Part shown: positions 1-10,676 of the stretch, in pieces
How positions within the stretch are numbered: position 1 is the stretch's first letter
Layout: each line of letters begins with the position of its first letter
From: Prorocentrum cordatum
Lineage: Eukaryota > Sar > Dinophyceae > Prorocentrales > Prorocentraceae
Assembly (NCBI GenBank): GCA_963575745.1
Contig: CAUYUJ010004777.1
Location: 1-37,500 of the forward strand
Direction of reading: 5' to 3'
Length of the DNA stretch: 37,500 nt
Program-made: the position numbers and the translations under genes
Notes under the pieces: model-generated
The model's input: only the letters and a program-made list of their open reading frames with translations
What the model was told of the DNA's origin: nothing
The model's database searches: none

Positions 1-798
1 TCCAGGCCTTGGAGCATGCCGCTCAGGCCGCTCGCCCGTGGGCGATCCGAGTCCAGGCGGCCACGGACTCGCAGCGGGCGGCTGCGACCAGGCTGCAGGC
101 GGCCAGCGCTGGCGGAGGCACAGCGGGCGGTCGTGCACTTCGAGACGGAGGCGGCCAAGGCGGAGCAGGCTTTCCGCCAGGCCGAGGCGGCGCTGCGGGC
201 CGTGCAGGCGGAGGGCACCCCAGCACCCGCGCCGCCAGCAGCGGCGGATCTCACAGAGGCCAGGGTCGCGGCAGCTTTCGATACCCTTGCGGCCGCCACC
301 GCGGTCCTGCAGGCGCGCGGAGGCGGCGGCGGCGCAGGCGGCGGCGACGCCGCGCTGCTCGTCAAGCAGCTGCGCGGGCTGGTGGCCGCTGCGGTGCGGG
401 GTGGGGGCGCTGCGGCGGCCCCTGCAGGCGATGCGGTGGCGGCAGCGGGAGGTCTCGCCGCCTCTGCGCCTGCCGCCGCCCCCAACGCCGCCGGGGGCCC
501 AGGCGCTCCAGCTGCCGCCGCATTTCTGGGCGCTGCGCCGCCAGGGAGCCCAGGCGCCGAAGCCGCCGCTGCGCCCGGCGCGGTGCCGCCCGGCAGCGGA
601 CCCCGCGGCGATGCGGATGGAGCCCCGCCCAGATCTTGGCGCGAGATCGCTGCCGCACACCATGCCGCGGGGGCCAGGCGGCAGGTCACGCTGCGGTCGT
701 GCATCGGCCAGCCGCGAGCCTCCTCTTCGCCGCCGGGCAGCCCGGCCAGGCGTGGCCGCTCGCGGAGCCCCGAACGGGGCGCTGCGGCCGGCGCGTGA
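1..798 (+). pseudogene. LINE 5' protein region (helical, Ala/Pro-rich, gag-like)
   Basis: No enzyme motif is visible. The first ~100 bases read best as an Ala/Arg/Gln-rich helix in the frame starting at base 3. From about 110 the plausible protein continues in the next frame as a Glu/Ala/Gln helix with coiled-coil character (AEAQRAVVHFETEAAKAEQA), which implies a one-base slip near 105-115. It then becomes a long Ala/Pro/Gly-rich linker and ends at the TGA at 796-798 after an Arg/Ser-rich tail (RRGRSRSPERG). In LINEs this position holds the ORF1/gag-like RNA-binding part or an N-terminal extension of ORF2; which one cannot be decided. The true start is outside the window. Confidence 0.5.
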
Positions 799-2268
799 GC
801 GCAGCCAGCTCCACGGAGGAGGGGGGAGGAGGAGGAAGGGGGAGGGTGGAGGAGACGACGTTCCCCTCATTCCCTGCCTCCTCACCCTCCCCGTGGAGCA
901 ATGCCACGGCCAGTTGGCGAGGGTGGCCGTGGCGGGGCCTCCGCGTCGGCGAAGCCTCGCACCCCGGGCCTGCCCACCCAGACGACGTGTTCACAGTGGG
1001 AGTGGCCAACGTGACACGATGGAGTGCGAGCTGGCGGGGGCTGCTGGCGGCATGCGCCGATGCATGGTGCGTGCAGGAGGCCCGCATCCCAGCTCGGCAG
1101 GCGTCGTCCACCTCAGCGGATGCGTGGACGCGCGGTCTGCGGCTCCAGGTGGGGCCCGAGCACGACGGCGATCATCTGCTGGCCGTCGCTCACCGGCCAG
1201 GCCGCTGCGGGGTCCGGGCGGAGCCGCCGCTGGGCGTGTCGTGCAGGCACCCGGGGCGCCTCCAGCACATGGTGATCTACTTCGGGCAGGCCCGGGCCGT
1301 TCACTTCATGAACTGCTACGGCTACGCGGGCGGTAGGTGCGATGAGGAGCGCAACGCCGACCTGATCCTCGAAGGCTTGCAGTGGCTGCGTGGCCTCGGC
1401 GCGGTGCCAGCCTTCCTCGTGGGGGATCTGAACTGCAGCCTGGAGGCCGTGGGCCTCTCGGGAGTGCTGGCCATGGCAGGCTGGCGCGACCTGCTGGCCG
1501 CGGCAGGACCCACCTGCGTGCCCACCCACGGCACCCCCTCCCGCCTCGACTACATCCTGGCCAACGCCGAGGCCATGAGCATGGTCGATCGAGTCAGCAT
1601 CCGTTGGGACCTCGGGCTGGCCATGCACGCGGCGCTGCTGGTGACCTTCCGGGCCAGCCCGCCCGAGCAGGCGTGGATCCGGCAGCCGGTCCCAGCCCTC
1701 GATGGCATCGCCGCCGACGGCTGGAGCCCAGCAGTTGCACGGGATGTCACGGCGGCGGTGGTGGCGCAGTACGAGGCGCCGTACCGCGAGGCGCTCAGGG
1801 CGCAGGACCTGGCGGCGGCGTGGGCGGTGCTCAGCATGACCATGCGGACGTGGCTGGCGGCGCGGCAGGGGCGACCTGCGGTGCCCGAGCGGCCGCATGC
1901 GGCTGCAGTGCTGCGCGCGGAGCGGGCTCCTGCGGCTGGAGGCGGCGGCGAGGCGGCAGATGCGGCTGCAGACGCGGCTTTGCTGAGGCTACGGCGCCTG
2001 CGCGGGCTGCGACACGCGATGGCCCGCGGCAGCGTCGCGGCGAGAGGCGTGGCAGGGGAGACGCTCACGGCGCTGCGGGCCGCGGGCGCGGGTGATGCCG
2101 CCTGGGAACCGCGGTTGGCGGCGGTGCAGCTGGACGCCGCGCTCCCGGAGGCTCTGGTGCAGCTCGCGGAGGCTGACTGGGCGTCGGCCCGCTCTGCGGC
2201 ACGCGAGCGAAGGCAACTCGAGTGGCGCCGGTGGGTCGACGAGTCCTTGGCGAACGCGCAGGGCCGCC
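799..2268 (+). pseudogene. LINE endonuclease segment (APE-like)
   Basis: This segment encodes the exonuclease-endonuclease-phosphatase type domain that nicks target DNA for target-primed reverse transcription. Reading in the frame of base 9, the domain opens at about 985 with VGVANVTRWS. Next come a glutamate-bearing CVQEARIP motif, VGDLNCSLE near 1420 (the GDFN-type active-site strand), SRLDYILAN near 1540 (the S-R-hydrophobic-D-Y motif), and a final MHAALLVTF near 1620. In canonical enzymes the last motif is SDH; here the His is kept but the Asp before it is replaced by Met, so catalytic competence is uncertain. A long Ala/Arg-rich helical linker follows up to 2268, where the T-rich block interrupts the frame. 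No separate start codon can be chosen because this frame has been open since base 9. Confidence 0.8.
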
Positions 2269-2386
2269 TTTTTTTTATCTTTGTCTTTTTTTTTCTTTTC
2301 TTTGTTTTTGTCTTTTTTCCTATTTTGTTTTTTTTTTTTTTTTTCTTTTTATTCTTCTTCTCCCTTTTTTCTTGTTTTTTTCCTTT
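2269..2386 (+). other. T-rich block interrupting the LINE ORF
   Basis: This is about 118 bases of nearly pure pyrimidine, mostly T, inside otherwise GC-rich coding DNA, ending TTCCTTTAG before GTGGATCC. The upstream frame (positions divisible by 3) resumes downstream shifted: codons AGG TGG ATC start at 2387. Removing a length of 3n+2 would rejoin the frames. The AG end resembles a 3' splice site, but no GT donor sits at the left edge, so it could be an unconventional intron, a T-rich insertion, or slippage expansion. Confidence 0.7.
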
Positions 2387-4099
2387 AGGTGGATCCGCGG
2401 CGGTGGCACGCTGGACGCGGAGCTCGTGCCCGACCCCGCGGCCCATGCAGTGGCGCCGAACTCCGCGCCCGGACGGCGCTCCTGGCTGCTTGCTCTACGC
2501 GGCGGGCCTGCCCCCAAGCTTCGATTCTATGAGGGCCCCTGGCGGCAGCTCTGGCAGCGGCAGCTGGTCCCTCCCTTGGGCGAGGACTGGCTGCAAGAGC
2601 TGGATGGCCTACCGCCGTTCCCGCCCAGGCAGCCCTGGACAGCAGATGACATCAGCTGGCTGCTCCGCCACATGCCCAAGCGGAAGAAGCCGGGTCTCGA
2701 CGGCTGGACGGTGGCAGAGTTGCGCCCTTTGCCCCAGGAGCTGCTGGGCTGGGTGGCTGATTTCTTCGAGGCCGTGGAGTTCGTCGGTGAGTGGCCAAAC
2801 GAATTGGTCGAACCAGAGGGGCTCCTTCTGCCGAAGCCTGGCGGGGGCGCGGGGGCCCTGGACAGGCGGCCCATCTGGCTGCTGCCGATGCTGTATCGCC
2901 TGTGGGCGGCGGGGCGGGCCCGCGACTTCGCGCGCTGGCGGCTGAGCTGGGCTGGAGCAGAGGTTCAACTGGGGGCCGAAGAGCTGGCTTGGGAACTTGC
3001 CTTAGAGTTGGAAGCGGCGGAGGCGATGTCCGAATCCATCGCCGGAGCCGCCCTCGACTGGTGCAAGGCATACGACCAAGTGAACTTGGCGTCGCTGCCG
3101 GGCCTGCTGCGTCGGGCGGGCCTGCCGGACTGGCTCGTCAAGCCGGCGCTCAGTGCATACACAGCCCGCCGGCGCATTCGCATCGGGCGCGCAATTGGCG
3201 TGCCGTGGTCGCCCTCCTCCGGGCTCCTCCCAGGGTGCGCCCTAGCAGTGTTCTTCCTCAGCGTCCTGACGCTTCCATGGCACCGGCGTGCGGGGGCCGT
3301 GGATGACAGGCTCCGCCGGCGTATCTACGTAGACGACTTCACGCTGTGGATGCGCGCCGGGGCCGAGGAGGCCGGGGAGGCGGCCGAGGCTGTCCAGGGC
3401 GCCTTGGTCGTGACGCTGGAGTTCGAGACCGCCATGGGCTGGGAGCTGAACCGGAGGAAAAGCCGGCAGTTCGCCAACACAAGCGAGTTACGACGCTGGC
3501 TTGCCGCGCAGACTCCAGCGCTGGCAGCAGGCACCACCATCCGGGACCTGGGGGTGGTCGCCGTCGCAGGCGAGGCCAGGCGCAGTGCCGCGGCGGGGGG
3601 CCGGATGGCTGACGCGAGAACCCGCTTTGCCCGCATCGCCAGGCTGCCCGTCAGCTTCGGCCAGCGGTGCCTGCTGGGCGCGGCGGCGGGCACGGCTGCC
3701 GGCCTGTACGGCGCGGCGCGCGGGCGCCCGCCAGAGGCCGAGCTGCGGGGGCTCCGCGCGGCAGCGCGGCACGCGGTATGTCGTCGCGGTGGCTTCCGGG
3801 CGGCCGCGGAGGTCGTGTTCGGCGTCCTCAGCCCCAGCTGGCGACTCGACCCGGCTGCCGTGGCGACCATCGCCCCGCTCTGGCACATCGCGAAGGCGAT
3901 CCGCCGCGGCCGCTTCCCAGCACAGCGGTGGCGCAGCGCGGCCGGCGCCATCGCGGCGGGGCACGGGCGGCAGAATGGGCCGATCTCGGCGGCCGTGCGC
4001 AGCCTTGCGGAGCTCCGGCTTGGGCACGACGTCGAAAGCTGGACAGGCGTCCCGGCCGTGCCGGCGGGGTGGCGCCCCGCAGAGCACTCCTTGCACGCG
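2387..4099 (+). pseudogene. LINE reverse transcriptase segment
   Basis: This RNA-dependent DNA polymerase would copy the element RNA at the nicked target. After a WIRG linker, conserved blocks appear in order: RKKPGLDGW-type finger region near 2690, LLLPKPGG near 2822, motif A with ALDWCKAYDQVN at about 3050 (catalytic Asp), a GLLPGCALAV motif B near 3220, and motif C YVDDFTLWM at 3326 with both catalytic Asp residues. A thumb-like region with NRRKSRQF and DLGV follows. The catalytic residues are present. The frame fails at 4100: the Leu-His-Ala codons end at 4099, one extra base is present, and the obvious continuation Gly-Val-Leu-Leu starts at 4101 in another frame. So this copy is damaged, or the assembly has a one-base error. 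Confidence 0.9.
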
Positions 4100-4100
4100 A

Positions 4101-5567
4101 GGCGTGCTCCTGGCCGCCTGGGCCCGCCGCGAAGCAGCCGCAGTTGCCGCCCGCCGCGGCGACATGGGGCACCTCGCTGGCGGGGTGGACCGCTGGGCCA
4201 CGCGCAGGCTGCTCGAGGAAGGAAAGCTCGCGCCAGACTTGGCGGGCGCGCTGCGCACGGTGCTTGCGGGCGGCGTCGTCACGCAGTCGGTGGCAGCCAA
4301 GTGGGGCAAACCGGCGCTGTGCCCCCACTGCCGGGTGGCCGACGAGGATCCAGAGCACCGGTTCTGGCGGTGTCCGTGTTGGCAGGAGGCGCGAGCGACT
4401 GCTCTGCGCGGCACCGGGTTTCGCCCGGAAGGCCTCCGCGCGGCCCTGCCGCCGGGAACCGCCTGCACGGGCGTCCTCTCGGAGGACCCGGTCCTCAGCG
4501 CTCTGGCCGAGGGCGCCCGCGTGCCCATTCCGCCCCCGCCGCTGCCCGCCGGCCAGCTCGACCCGCAGCAGCGCCCGCCACGGCGCCGTGCGTGGACAGA
4601 CGGCGCCTGCGAGCGGCCGACAGATCCGCTCTTGGCCAGGGCAGGCTGGGGCTTACGGCTCGACGGCCCCAACGGCACCCAGGACTGCAGCGGGCCGGTC
4701 GACGGGCCCCAGACGGCGCAGAGGGCGGAACTGACGGCCGCCCTGCATGCTCTGAGCCTCGCCGCGGGCCCCGTGGAGGTGATCGCGGACTCCCGGTTCG
4801 TCAGCAACGGGGTCGCGGCCCTCCGGGCGGGGGCAAACCCAGCGGAATGGGCGCGCGCCGAGGTCTGGGAGCTGCTGGCGCCCTACTGCCAGAGCGGGAC
4901 CCTCGTCGCGCGATGGATTAAAGGACATCTCGACGCAGCCAGCGCCCGGGCGCGAGGCTTGGCTGACGGAGACCGCTTTGGCAACGCAGCAGCTGACCGG
5001 CTCGCGGGCGCAGCCGCGCGCGCGCGGCTCCCGCCGCCCGCCCTGGTCGCCGGGCGGGACAACCGCCTGCGCGCGCTGGGCGTCGCGCAGCGGCTGCTGG
5101 CAGAGGTGGAGCTGGCCGCCCTGAAGGTGAACCACGGCAGCGCAGGCGTGGCGCCTCGGGCCCGCAGGCCGCCGCGCCGGCGCCGCGGCCGCCGGGGCGT
5201 GCTCGGCGCGCAGCCAGGCGCGCAGCCGCAGGGCCCCCCGCCTGCAGCTGCTGCAGCACTGGCGCAGCCCGGCAACGCGCGCGGCAGCGGCGGCAGTGCC
5301 CGCTGCGCCGCCCTGTTCGCGGGGCAGGCCTGGCAGCTCCACGCCGCCGCGCAAGGCCCCGGCTGGGTGGCCTGCATGCGCTGCGGGGCGTCTGCGCCCA
5401 CCTGGCCGCGGTTGGCGGCGTCGCTGTGCGCGGGCTGGGCCGCCGCGCTGCCGCCGCGGGCGGCAGCCCTGCTGCTGTTGCCCACGGTCCGGGCTGGCGG
5501 GCGCGAGGCCGACTGGCGGGAGGCCATGCGGGCGCGGTGGGTGCAGCGCCCTGGGCCGCCGGATTAA
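4101..5567 (+). pseudogene. LINE zinc knuckle and RNase H segment
   Basis: The C-terminal part of the LINE protein starts in frame at 4101. A zinc knuckle, CPHC...H....C, begins at 4320, with spacing like that after LINE reverse transcriptases. An RNase H domain follows, with the four expected acidic positions visible: WTDGA near 4590, QRAELTAAL near 4720, ADSRFVSNG near 4786 and GNAAADRLAG near 4981, preceded by a WIKGHLD histidine motif near 4915. RNase H removes the RNA strand after copying. The last ~170 residues are Ala/Arg/Gly-rich with a CMRCG motif. The frame ends at TAA 5565-5567. This is the best-kept part of the element. Confidence 0.88.
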
Positions 5568-6833
5568 TTCGGTGCCCCGGCAGCCCGCGCGCGGGCTGCT
5601 TTCCCCCCTTCCCCCCCTCCCTCCCTCCTCCCCCCCGACTGCCGCTTTCTGCCGCTGGGCTTCTTCGATGGGTAAAAGTGCATGGCCCATGGCCTGCGCC
5701 AGCATGCGCCAGCATGCCCCCGGCTGGGAGCACGTCGGGCGTGGGCAGAAAACCCAGCAGGGCCCGGGCGGCGAGTGCATCGGGGCAGGCCGTGTGTCGG
5801 CGGCGAGCGAAGGCAAGCAGCGGCGAGGCGTCCCGGCTCGCCTATAGCATGACCGACCAAGGTTCTTCTAAGGACTTGTTTGTGGTTTCCACGAAAGATT
5901 CTCAGAACATGTCTGGCTGGGGCTGCCTTGTTGTGTCACATCGGGTTTCTGTTCTAAGAACACCGTTCTTCTTCTTAAAGCAATCTTGTGGGTTCTAAGA
6001 ACATTTCGTGGTAGGACTATAGACACGCCGGGACGGTCGGCCCCTGCTCAACGAAGGGGGGGGGGAAGGAGAAGGAGAAGGTCTTCTCAGAAGGTTCGGA
6101 AGTCCCCCGGCCTTCTGAGACGTCTCCTCTACGCCTTCCCCGAGGACAGAACAGATCCTCTCAGGAGGAGCGAGGGCTTCTGCGAGGCCCCGCCGCCTGC
6201 TGAGGAGGCCTTCTCCTCCTCGCGTTCCCGGGCCCCTTCGCTCGCCGCCGGAGGTGCCCCAGGCCCTGCCCAGGGATATTTTTCAGTCGGGCCTGTCCCT
6301 CTACAAGGGGGGGTATTGACAAATGGTGAAAAGATAGTCTGGGGACTATTTTTCGAGAATTTTGGGGGCATCTTGTTTCAGCATCTGTTGGGTATCTGGT
6401 CTTTTTCGTCGAAGATCCCCCTTTAGGGGGACAGAGCCGACTTAGGGATATCTTACCTTGACGAAGCCTGGCCCGCGGACAACAGAAAACGACACGGGCC
6501 TGGCTTCGGCCCGGGGGCGAGCTGTGGCCTGCGTCCCGGGGCCTGGCGGTGTGGCGGCGACGGAGGCGCGTGCTCAGAGGAGGAGAAGGTACCCATACCG
6601 CGACCCCCAGGACCCCCTCGCGCTGCGACAAAAAATCACGACGGGAGGTGGTTCGCGCAGTTTCGGCCTCCTGCAGCCTCTGCCGGGCCTCGGGGCCGTC
6701 AGACAGCGACGCAGGGTGAAAAACCGGTCCCGGAGAAGGGGTCCAGGCTTCTGGGGGTCGACACTGAAAAAATCACGACGTCGGGGGGTCAGGGCCCTTC
6801 CCTCGTTGCCCATCCTTTTTTTCGGGAGACTCT
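5568..6833. other. LINE 3' flank and gene-free spacer
   Basis: No convincing gene is present. A pyrimidine-rich stretch lies at 5600-5640. GTTCTAAGAAC-like near-palindromes recur around 5950-6000. From 6080 to 6240 there are CTTCTGAGA/CCTTCTC words that reappear at 7160-7230, suggesting a worn dispersed repeat. Open frames here have no conserved content. Confidence 0.5.
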
Positions 6834-6965
6834 CCATGGGATCCCCAGGGGATCCTATGGGATCCCCCCCCCCCTGGGATCCTATCCCCCCATGGGATCC
6901 CCAGGGGATCCTATGGGATCCCCCCCCCCCTGGGATCCTATCCCCCCATGGGATCCCCCCCCATG
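6834..6965. repeat. 56-bp tandem repeat of GGGATCC palindromes
   Basis: Units begin CCATGGGATCC at 6834, 6890 and 6946, exactly 56 bases apart; the third is partial. Each unit contains several GGATCC palindromes, CCATGG, and a C run of about 11-13. Confidence 0.9.
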
Positions 6966-6984
6966 AAGAGTCTCCCGATTTTTG

Positions 6985-7085
6985 GGGTCACCTCGGAGGC
7001 CCTTGTCGCCACCGCTGGATTCGCCCCGAAGTCGTGGTCTGAGCGCACGCTGGCAGATAGGTTGGGGGAGAAGCGGTTGTGGTAT
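6985..7085 (+). repeat. Dispersed repeat copy A (shared with 5' region of the LRR gene)
   Basis: The stretch starting CCTCGGAGGCCCTTGTCGCC near 6990 aligns by eye with 25618 onward, about 75% identical over 66 bases. Weaker similarity continues to a (G)AAGCGGTT word. Both read as Ser-Glu-Ala-Leu-Val-Ala-Thr in one frame. Confidence 0.6.
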
Positions 7086-7500
7086 CCGTTGGTTTCCCAA
7101 CGTGTGTCGGCGGCGAGTTCAGGAGGGAAGCGAGAAGGGGCGGGCCTTTCCCGAAGGCACGGAAGATTTCTGAGAAGGCGGGAGGGCTTCTGAGAAGCCT
7201 TGTCGCCTTCTGAGACACCTTCTCCTTTCGGGGAAACGTAAGACTCGAGTAAGCCAGATAGCGGGTTTGCCGCCGTTTTTTGACGAGCGCGTCCTGGATT
7301 TTGACTGTCCAGTTTTCGTGGGATTCCTTGTCGTCGAAACGGTCGCCGAGCTTGCAGCGACACTCGAGCAGAGTGCCGACCAGAGCAAAAAAGGGAGAGG
7401 GAGATAGAAGGAAAGGCAAGAACGAGAGAAGAGGAGGGAGTACGTAGGGGCAGGGGCGAGGGGACTAGTAGGGCGAGGGATGGGTATGGAGAGAGGAAAG
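7086..7500. other. Gene-free spacer with worn CTTCTGAGA repeat
   Basis: Words such as GGAGGGCTTCTGAGAAGCC and CACCTTCTCC at 7180-7230 echo 6170-6220. Nothing else is supportable. Confidence 0.4.
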
Positions 7501-7509
7501 GTGGGGGAA

Positions 7510-8040
7510 CGAGGGAGGGGGGCCAGGAGGAGGAGGAGGAGGAGGAGGAGGTGGAGGAGGAGGAGGGAGGAGGTGGAGGTGGAGGAGGAAGAGGAGGAGG
7601 AGGAGGAGGAGGCGGAGGAGGAGGAGGAGGAGGAGGAGGGGAGGAGGAGGAGGAGGGGTGTTGGTGGTTGGCCTGTGGAGGAGCAGACGACCTTGCTGTG
7701 CGGCGCCCTGGCAGTGGAGGGGTGCATGCTGCTGCACCGGCTGGGCAGGGAGGGCGTGATCCGGTTCGGCGGCGAGGAGGGGGAGGGCGAGGAGGGCGAG
7801 GAGGACCAGGAGAAGGATGAGGAGTAGGAGCACGAGGAACGAGGACGAGGAGGAGGGTGCAGAGGAGGAGGAGGAGGAGGAGGAGGAGGACGGAGGAGGA
7901 GGAGGAGGATGCCAGAGGAGGGAGGATGGTGGAGGTTGGAGGAGGGAGGGATGTGGGAGGGAGGAGGAGGAGGAGGAGGAGGAGGAGGTGAGGAGTAGTG
8001 GAGGAGGAGGAGGAGATGAGGGGGGAGGAGGAGGAGGAAG
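7510..8040. repeat. GGA/GAG microsatellite tract
   Basis: This is a long purine-rich GGA tract on the plus strand, interrupted at 7660-7800 by about 140 bases of non-repetitive sequence. The open frames on both strands (poly-Glu/Gly or poly-Pro/Ser) are repeat artefacts. Confidence 0.9.
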
Positions 8041-8171
8041 AGGTCGTCGCCTTGAGAGGGAAGCACGGGTACTTCTTTTTTTCTTCGTTCTCGGGGGGAG
8101 GAGGAGGAGGAAGAGGTCGTCGCCTTGAGAGGGAAGCACGGGTACTTCTTTTTTTCTTCGTTCTCGGGCTC
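8027..8171. repeat. 73-bp tandem duplication
   Basis: The sequence from AGGTCGTCGCCTTGAGAGGG through the T-rich CTTCGTTCTCGGG occurs at 8041 and again at 8114. The copies appear essentially identical, which suggests a recent duplication. Confidence 0.9.
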
Positions 8172-8399
8172 CCAGGGCCTGTCCTGGGCCCCGGGATCGT
8201 CAAGCAGCGGGTCGGCACGGGCAGCTTGCCCCAGGGAAAGGCCCTGAGTCCAGGATCCGTTTCCCTGAGGACTTGGTTGTTTAATGCCAAAGGTGGGCGG
8301 AGTTGAGGAGCCCGCGCAGGCGTTACGTCCGCCATCGAATGGCCCTCGGCCCATCCCGCCACCGTGCTTGGGCTGTGGGTATGAAGCCTATTTGATGGT
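8172..8399. other. Non-repetitive spacer
   Basis: No gene or motif could be supported here. Confidence 0.4.
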
Positions 8400-9010
8400 C
8401 GTTGAGATCTCGTGGGAGGGGTCTTGGGGCTTCTTGAAACAGTTTGGACGCCTCTTGGGGGCCGTCTTGGGGACCTCTTGGGGCCTCTTTGGGGCTCTTC
8501 TGGGCCTCTTGGGGGCCTCTTCGGGCCTCTTCGGGCCTCCTGGGCGCCTCTTGGGGCCTCCTGGGGGCCTCTTGGGGCGGAAGGCTAGGATATTTGGTTA
8601 GTGTTCCCCTTTGGGGCCCCTTTCGGAGCCATCTTGGGCGCCCTCTTGGGCCGTTTGAGGCCTTCTTGGAGGCCTCTTCGGCCGTATTCGGGCGGACTTG
8701 GGGGCCTCTAGAGCCGTCTGGGAGCGTCAGGAAACCGAAAAGGGACATCTGGAGGCCAAACTCCTGTAACAACCTGAGGGACATCTGTGAGTTTGGCCTC
8801 GTGGGGCCCTCTTGAGAGGCCTCCTGGAGGCCTCTTGGGGCGTCTTGGAGGCCTCTCGGATCGTCTGGGGGCCATCTTAGCGTCCTGTCGCGATCGTTTG
8901 GCGAATCGGGGCCTCCTTGAACCGTCTTGGGGCTTCTTGGAGCCCTCTTGGCCCGTCTTGAGGCCCTCTTGGGCACACTCGGGGGAGCCCAGAGGGCACG
9001 CGAGAAGCCC
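8400..9010. repeat. CTTGGGGCC/CCTCTTGG repeat family, block 1
   Basis: Degenerate short units built on GGCCTCTTGGGGGCC repeat roughly every 10-20 bases. The reverse complement of the same vocabulary (CCCAAGAGGCC, CAAGACGGCC) fills 28.1-29.3 kb, and the same orientation returns at 35.1-35.6 kb. The Gly/Leu/Pro-rich open frames are artefacts of repeats lacking stops. Confidence 0.75.
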
Positions 9011-9084
9011 CGGGAGATTGGGGCCGAGGCCTCCGCAGCATTTAAAGACGCCTCAGGAGTAAGGATTGGGGCTCAGAGGGGTCC

Positions 9085-9663
9085 TCCTCCTCCTCCTCCT
9101 CATCATCACTCCTCCCCCTACCCCTCCCCCTCTCCCCCCCTCCTCCCCTCTCCCCCCCCCTCCCCCCGCGCCCCCCTCCACAATTACACAATATGAAAAT
9201 ACTCTCCCACTTCCCCTGATGGCGTCCCGAAGATATCCGACCCCCCCCGCGTATGTTTTTTTACACAGGATTCCCGGGAAACGGGTTTTCGCTTGTGTTT
9301 TTTTTCAAAATGCTGCTCTCGCTGAGGCGCCGGCCTCATTTCTGCTCCCGAATCGTTCCGAATCGTGCTCCCGCTGCAACGCGGGCCTCATTTTCGGATC
9401 GGTGTTTGGACTCCGTCGTTCAGGATGGCGTTCTCGCCCCAGCGCGGGCCTCTTTCTCGCGCGCCCATCCGCCCGCCACCACCGCGCCGCACCACCACCA
9501 CCACCACCACCACCACCACCATCACCACCACCACCACAATCACCACCAGCAGCACCACCACCACCACCACCAGCACCACCATCACCACCACTGCCACAAC
9601 CACCACCACCACCACCACCACCACCACCACCACCACCACCACCACCACCACCACAACCACACA

Positions 9664-9702
<39 letters not shown>

Positions 9703-9970
9703 GCACCACCACCCACTACGCACGCGCGCGCGGAGCCACAAGTCCGCTACGACACGCGTCCGCGGATAGAGAAAATCAGCGCCACGGTAAGGGATGGGAG
9801 GGAGGGGTAGGACGTCAGATATGACGCGAGCGCACCTAGCTTGCCCTCCTCCCCCTCCTCCTCCCCCTCCTCCCCCCATCCCGCACCCCCCCCTCCCCGC
9901 CCCCCCTCCCCCTCCCACCCTCCTCCTCCTCCTCCTCCTCCTCCTCCTCCTCCTACTCCTCCTCCTCCTC
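9085..9970. repeat. CCT, CAC and GCAC microsatellites
   Basis: 9085-9175 is C/T-rich. 9483-9656 is mainly CAC trinucleotide. 9660-9702 is GCAC/CGCA tetranucleotide. 9845-9972 is CCT-rich with C runs. A unique ~300-base piece lies between (9180-9480) with no supportable gene. The poly-His frame across the CAC tract has no other coding evidence. Confidence 0.9.
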
Positions 9971-9972
9971 CA

Positions 9973-10290
9973 GTGAGAGGACCTGAGGACACGCTCACTC
10001 TGTGCCCAGCGGCACGGTGGCCAATTCGTGGGTATTTTTGTATTTTAGCAGTGTGTACGCAGCGCCAGGGTATCCTTAATTCTCAGATCCTCATTGATAT
10101 GCGAGTGATGGTAAGCCACACCTATTACTAGGCATTCTCAAACTTCGCCGGCATCGTCGCAGAACCACTAGTAGCGGTAGGAGACGCAGTAGTGGCGTGG
10201 GCGGGTTTCCGTATAGTTGCCCAACGCGACAAGGTTAGGTGATCGGCACCCAGCCCCCCCAGGATAAGTTACGTCTTCGCCGAAACATCA
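9973..10290. other. Unique intergenic sequence
   Basis: This stretch has more balanced composition than its surroundings. No gene, RNA or repeat was recognised. Confidence 0.4.
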
Positions 10291-10309
10291 ATCTCAAGGG
10301 AGCTGGAGG

Positions 10310-10604
10310 ATGGCGAGGAGGAGGAGGAGAAGGAGGGCAGAGCACGATGTCGAGATGAGGGGGTGGGCGGGAGAGGATCGCAGGGATGTTAAGCTTGCCC
10401 CCTCTTGGTGGAGGAGGAGAATGAAGAGGTGGATGGGCAAGGTCGGACGGGAGGGAGAAGAGGGGGGCGCAGAGGGAGGACGTGATTGAGAGAAGCAGAG
10501 GGGAAGAAGGAGGGGAGAGGGCGGCGTAAAGGCAGGAGGAGAGCGAGGAGGAGGAGGAGGAGGAGGAGGAGGAGGAGGAGGAGGAGGAGGAGGAGGAGGC
10601 GAGG
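10310..10604. repeat. Purine-rich tract with GGA microsatellite
   Basis: The region is G/A-rich; 10545-10600 is an almost pure GGA repeat. Confidence 0.85.
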
Positions 10605-10676
10605 ATGAGCAGCAGCAGGAACAGGATGAGGCCGAGCCTCGCCGTGCTGCCGCTTCTTGCCCTCCCCCTCCGGAAG

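Larger units (their letters stand above)
1..5567 (+). mobile_element. Degenerate non-LTR (LINE) retrotransposon, 5' end cut by window
   Basis: The domain order is helical 5' protein, APE-type endonuclease, reverse transcriptase, CCHC-like zinc knuckle, RNase H. This is the layout of LINEs of the I/LOA-like kind that carry RNase H. The coding sense is continuous in content but moves between frames near 105-115, between about 700 and 930, across the T-rich block at 2269-2386, and at about 4100, so no single intact polyprotein exists here. The 5' end lies outside the window. No poly(A) tail or target-site duplication was found after the stop at 5567. The motif at about 937-972 (LRVGEASHPGP) just before the endonuclease resembles what I remember of dinoflagellate LINEs; that is recollection, not a search result. 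Confidence 0.88.

Noticed and set aside
7119-8362. Long minus-strand Pro/Ser/Leu-rich open frames
   Set aside because: These are translation of the GGA tract; several overlapping frames are equally open.
9253-9810. Open frame with long poly-His (and poly-Thr/poly-Pro in other frames)
   Set aside because: It follows a pure CAC microsatellite; all three frames are open for the same reason and the flanks have no protein-like content.
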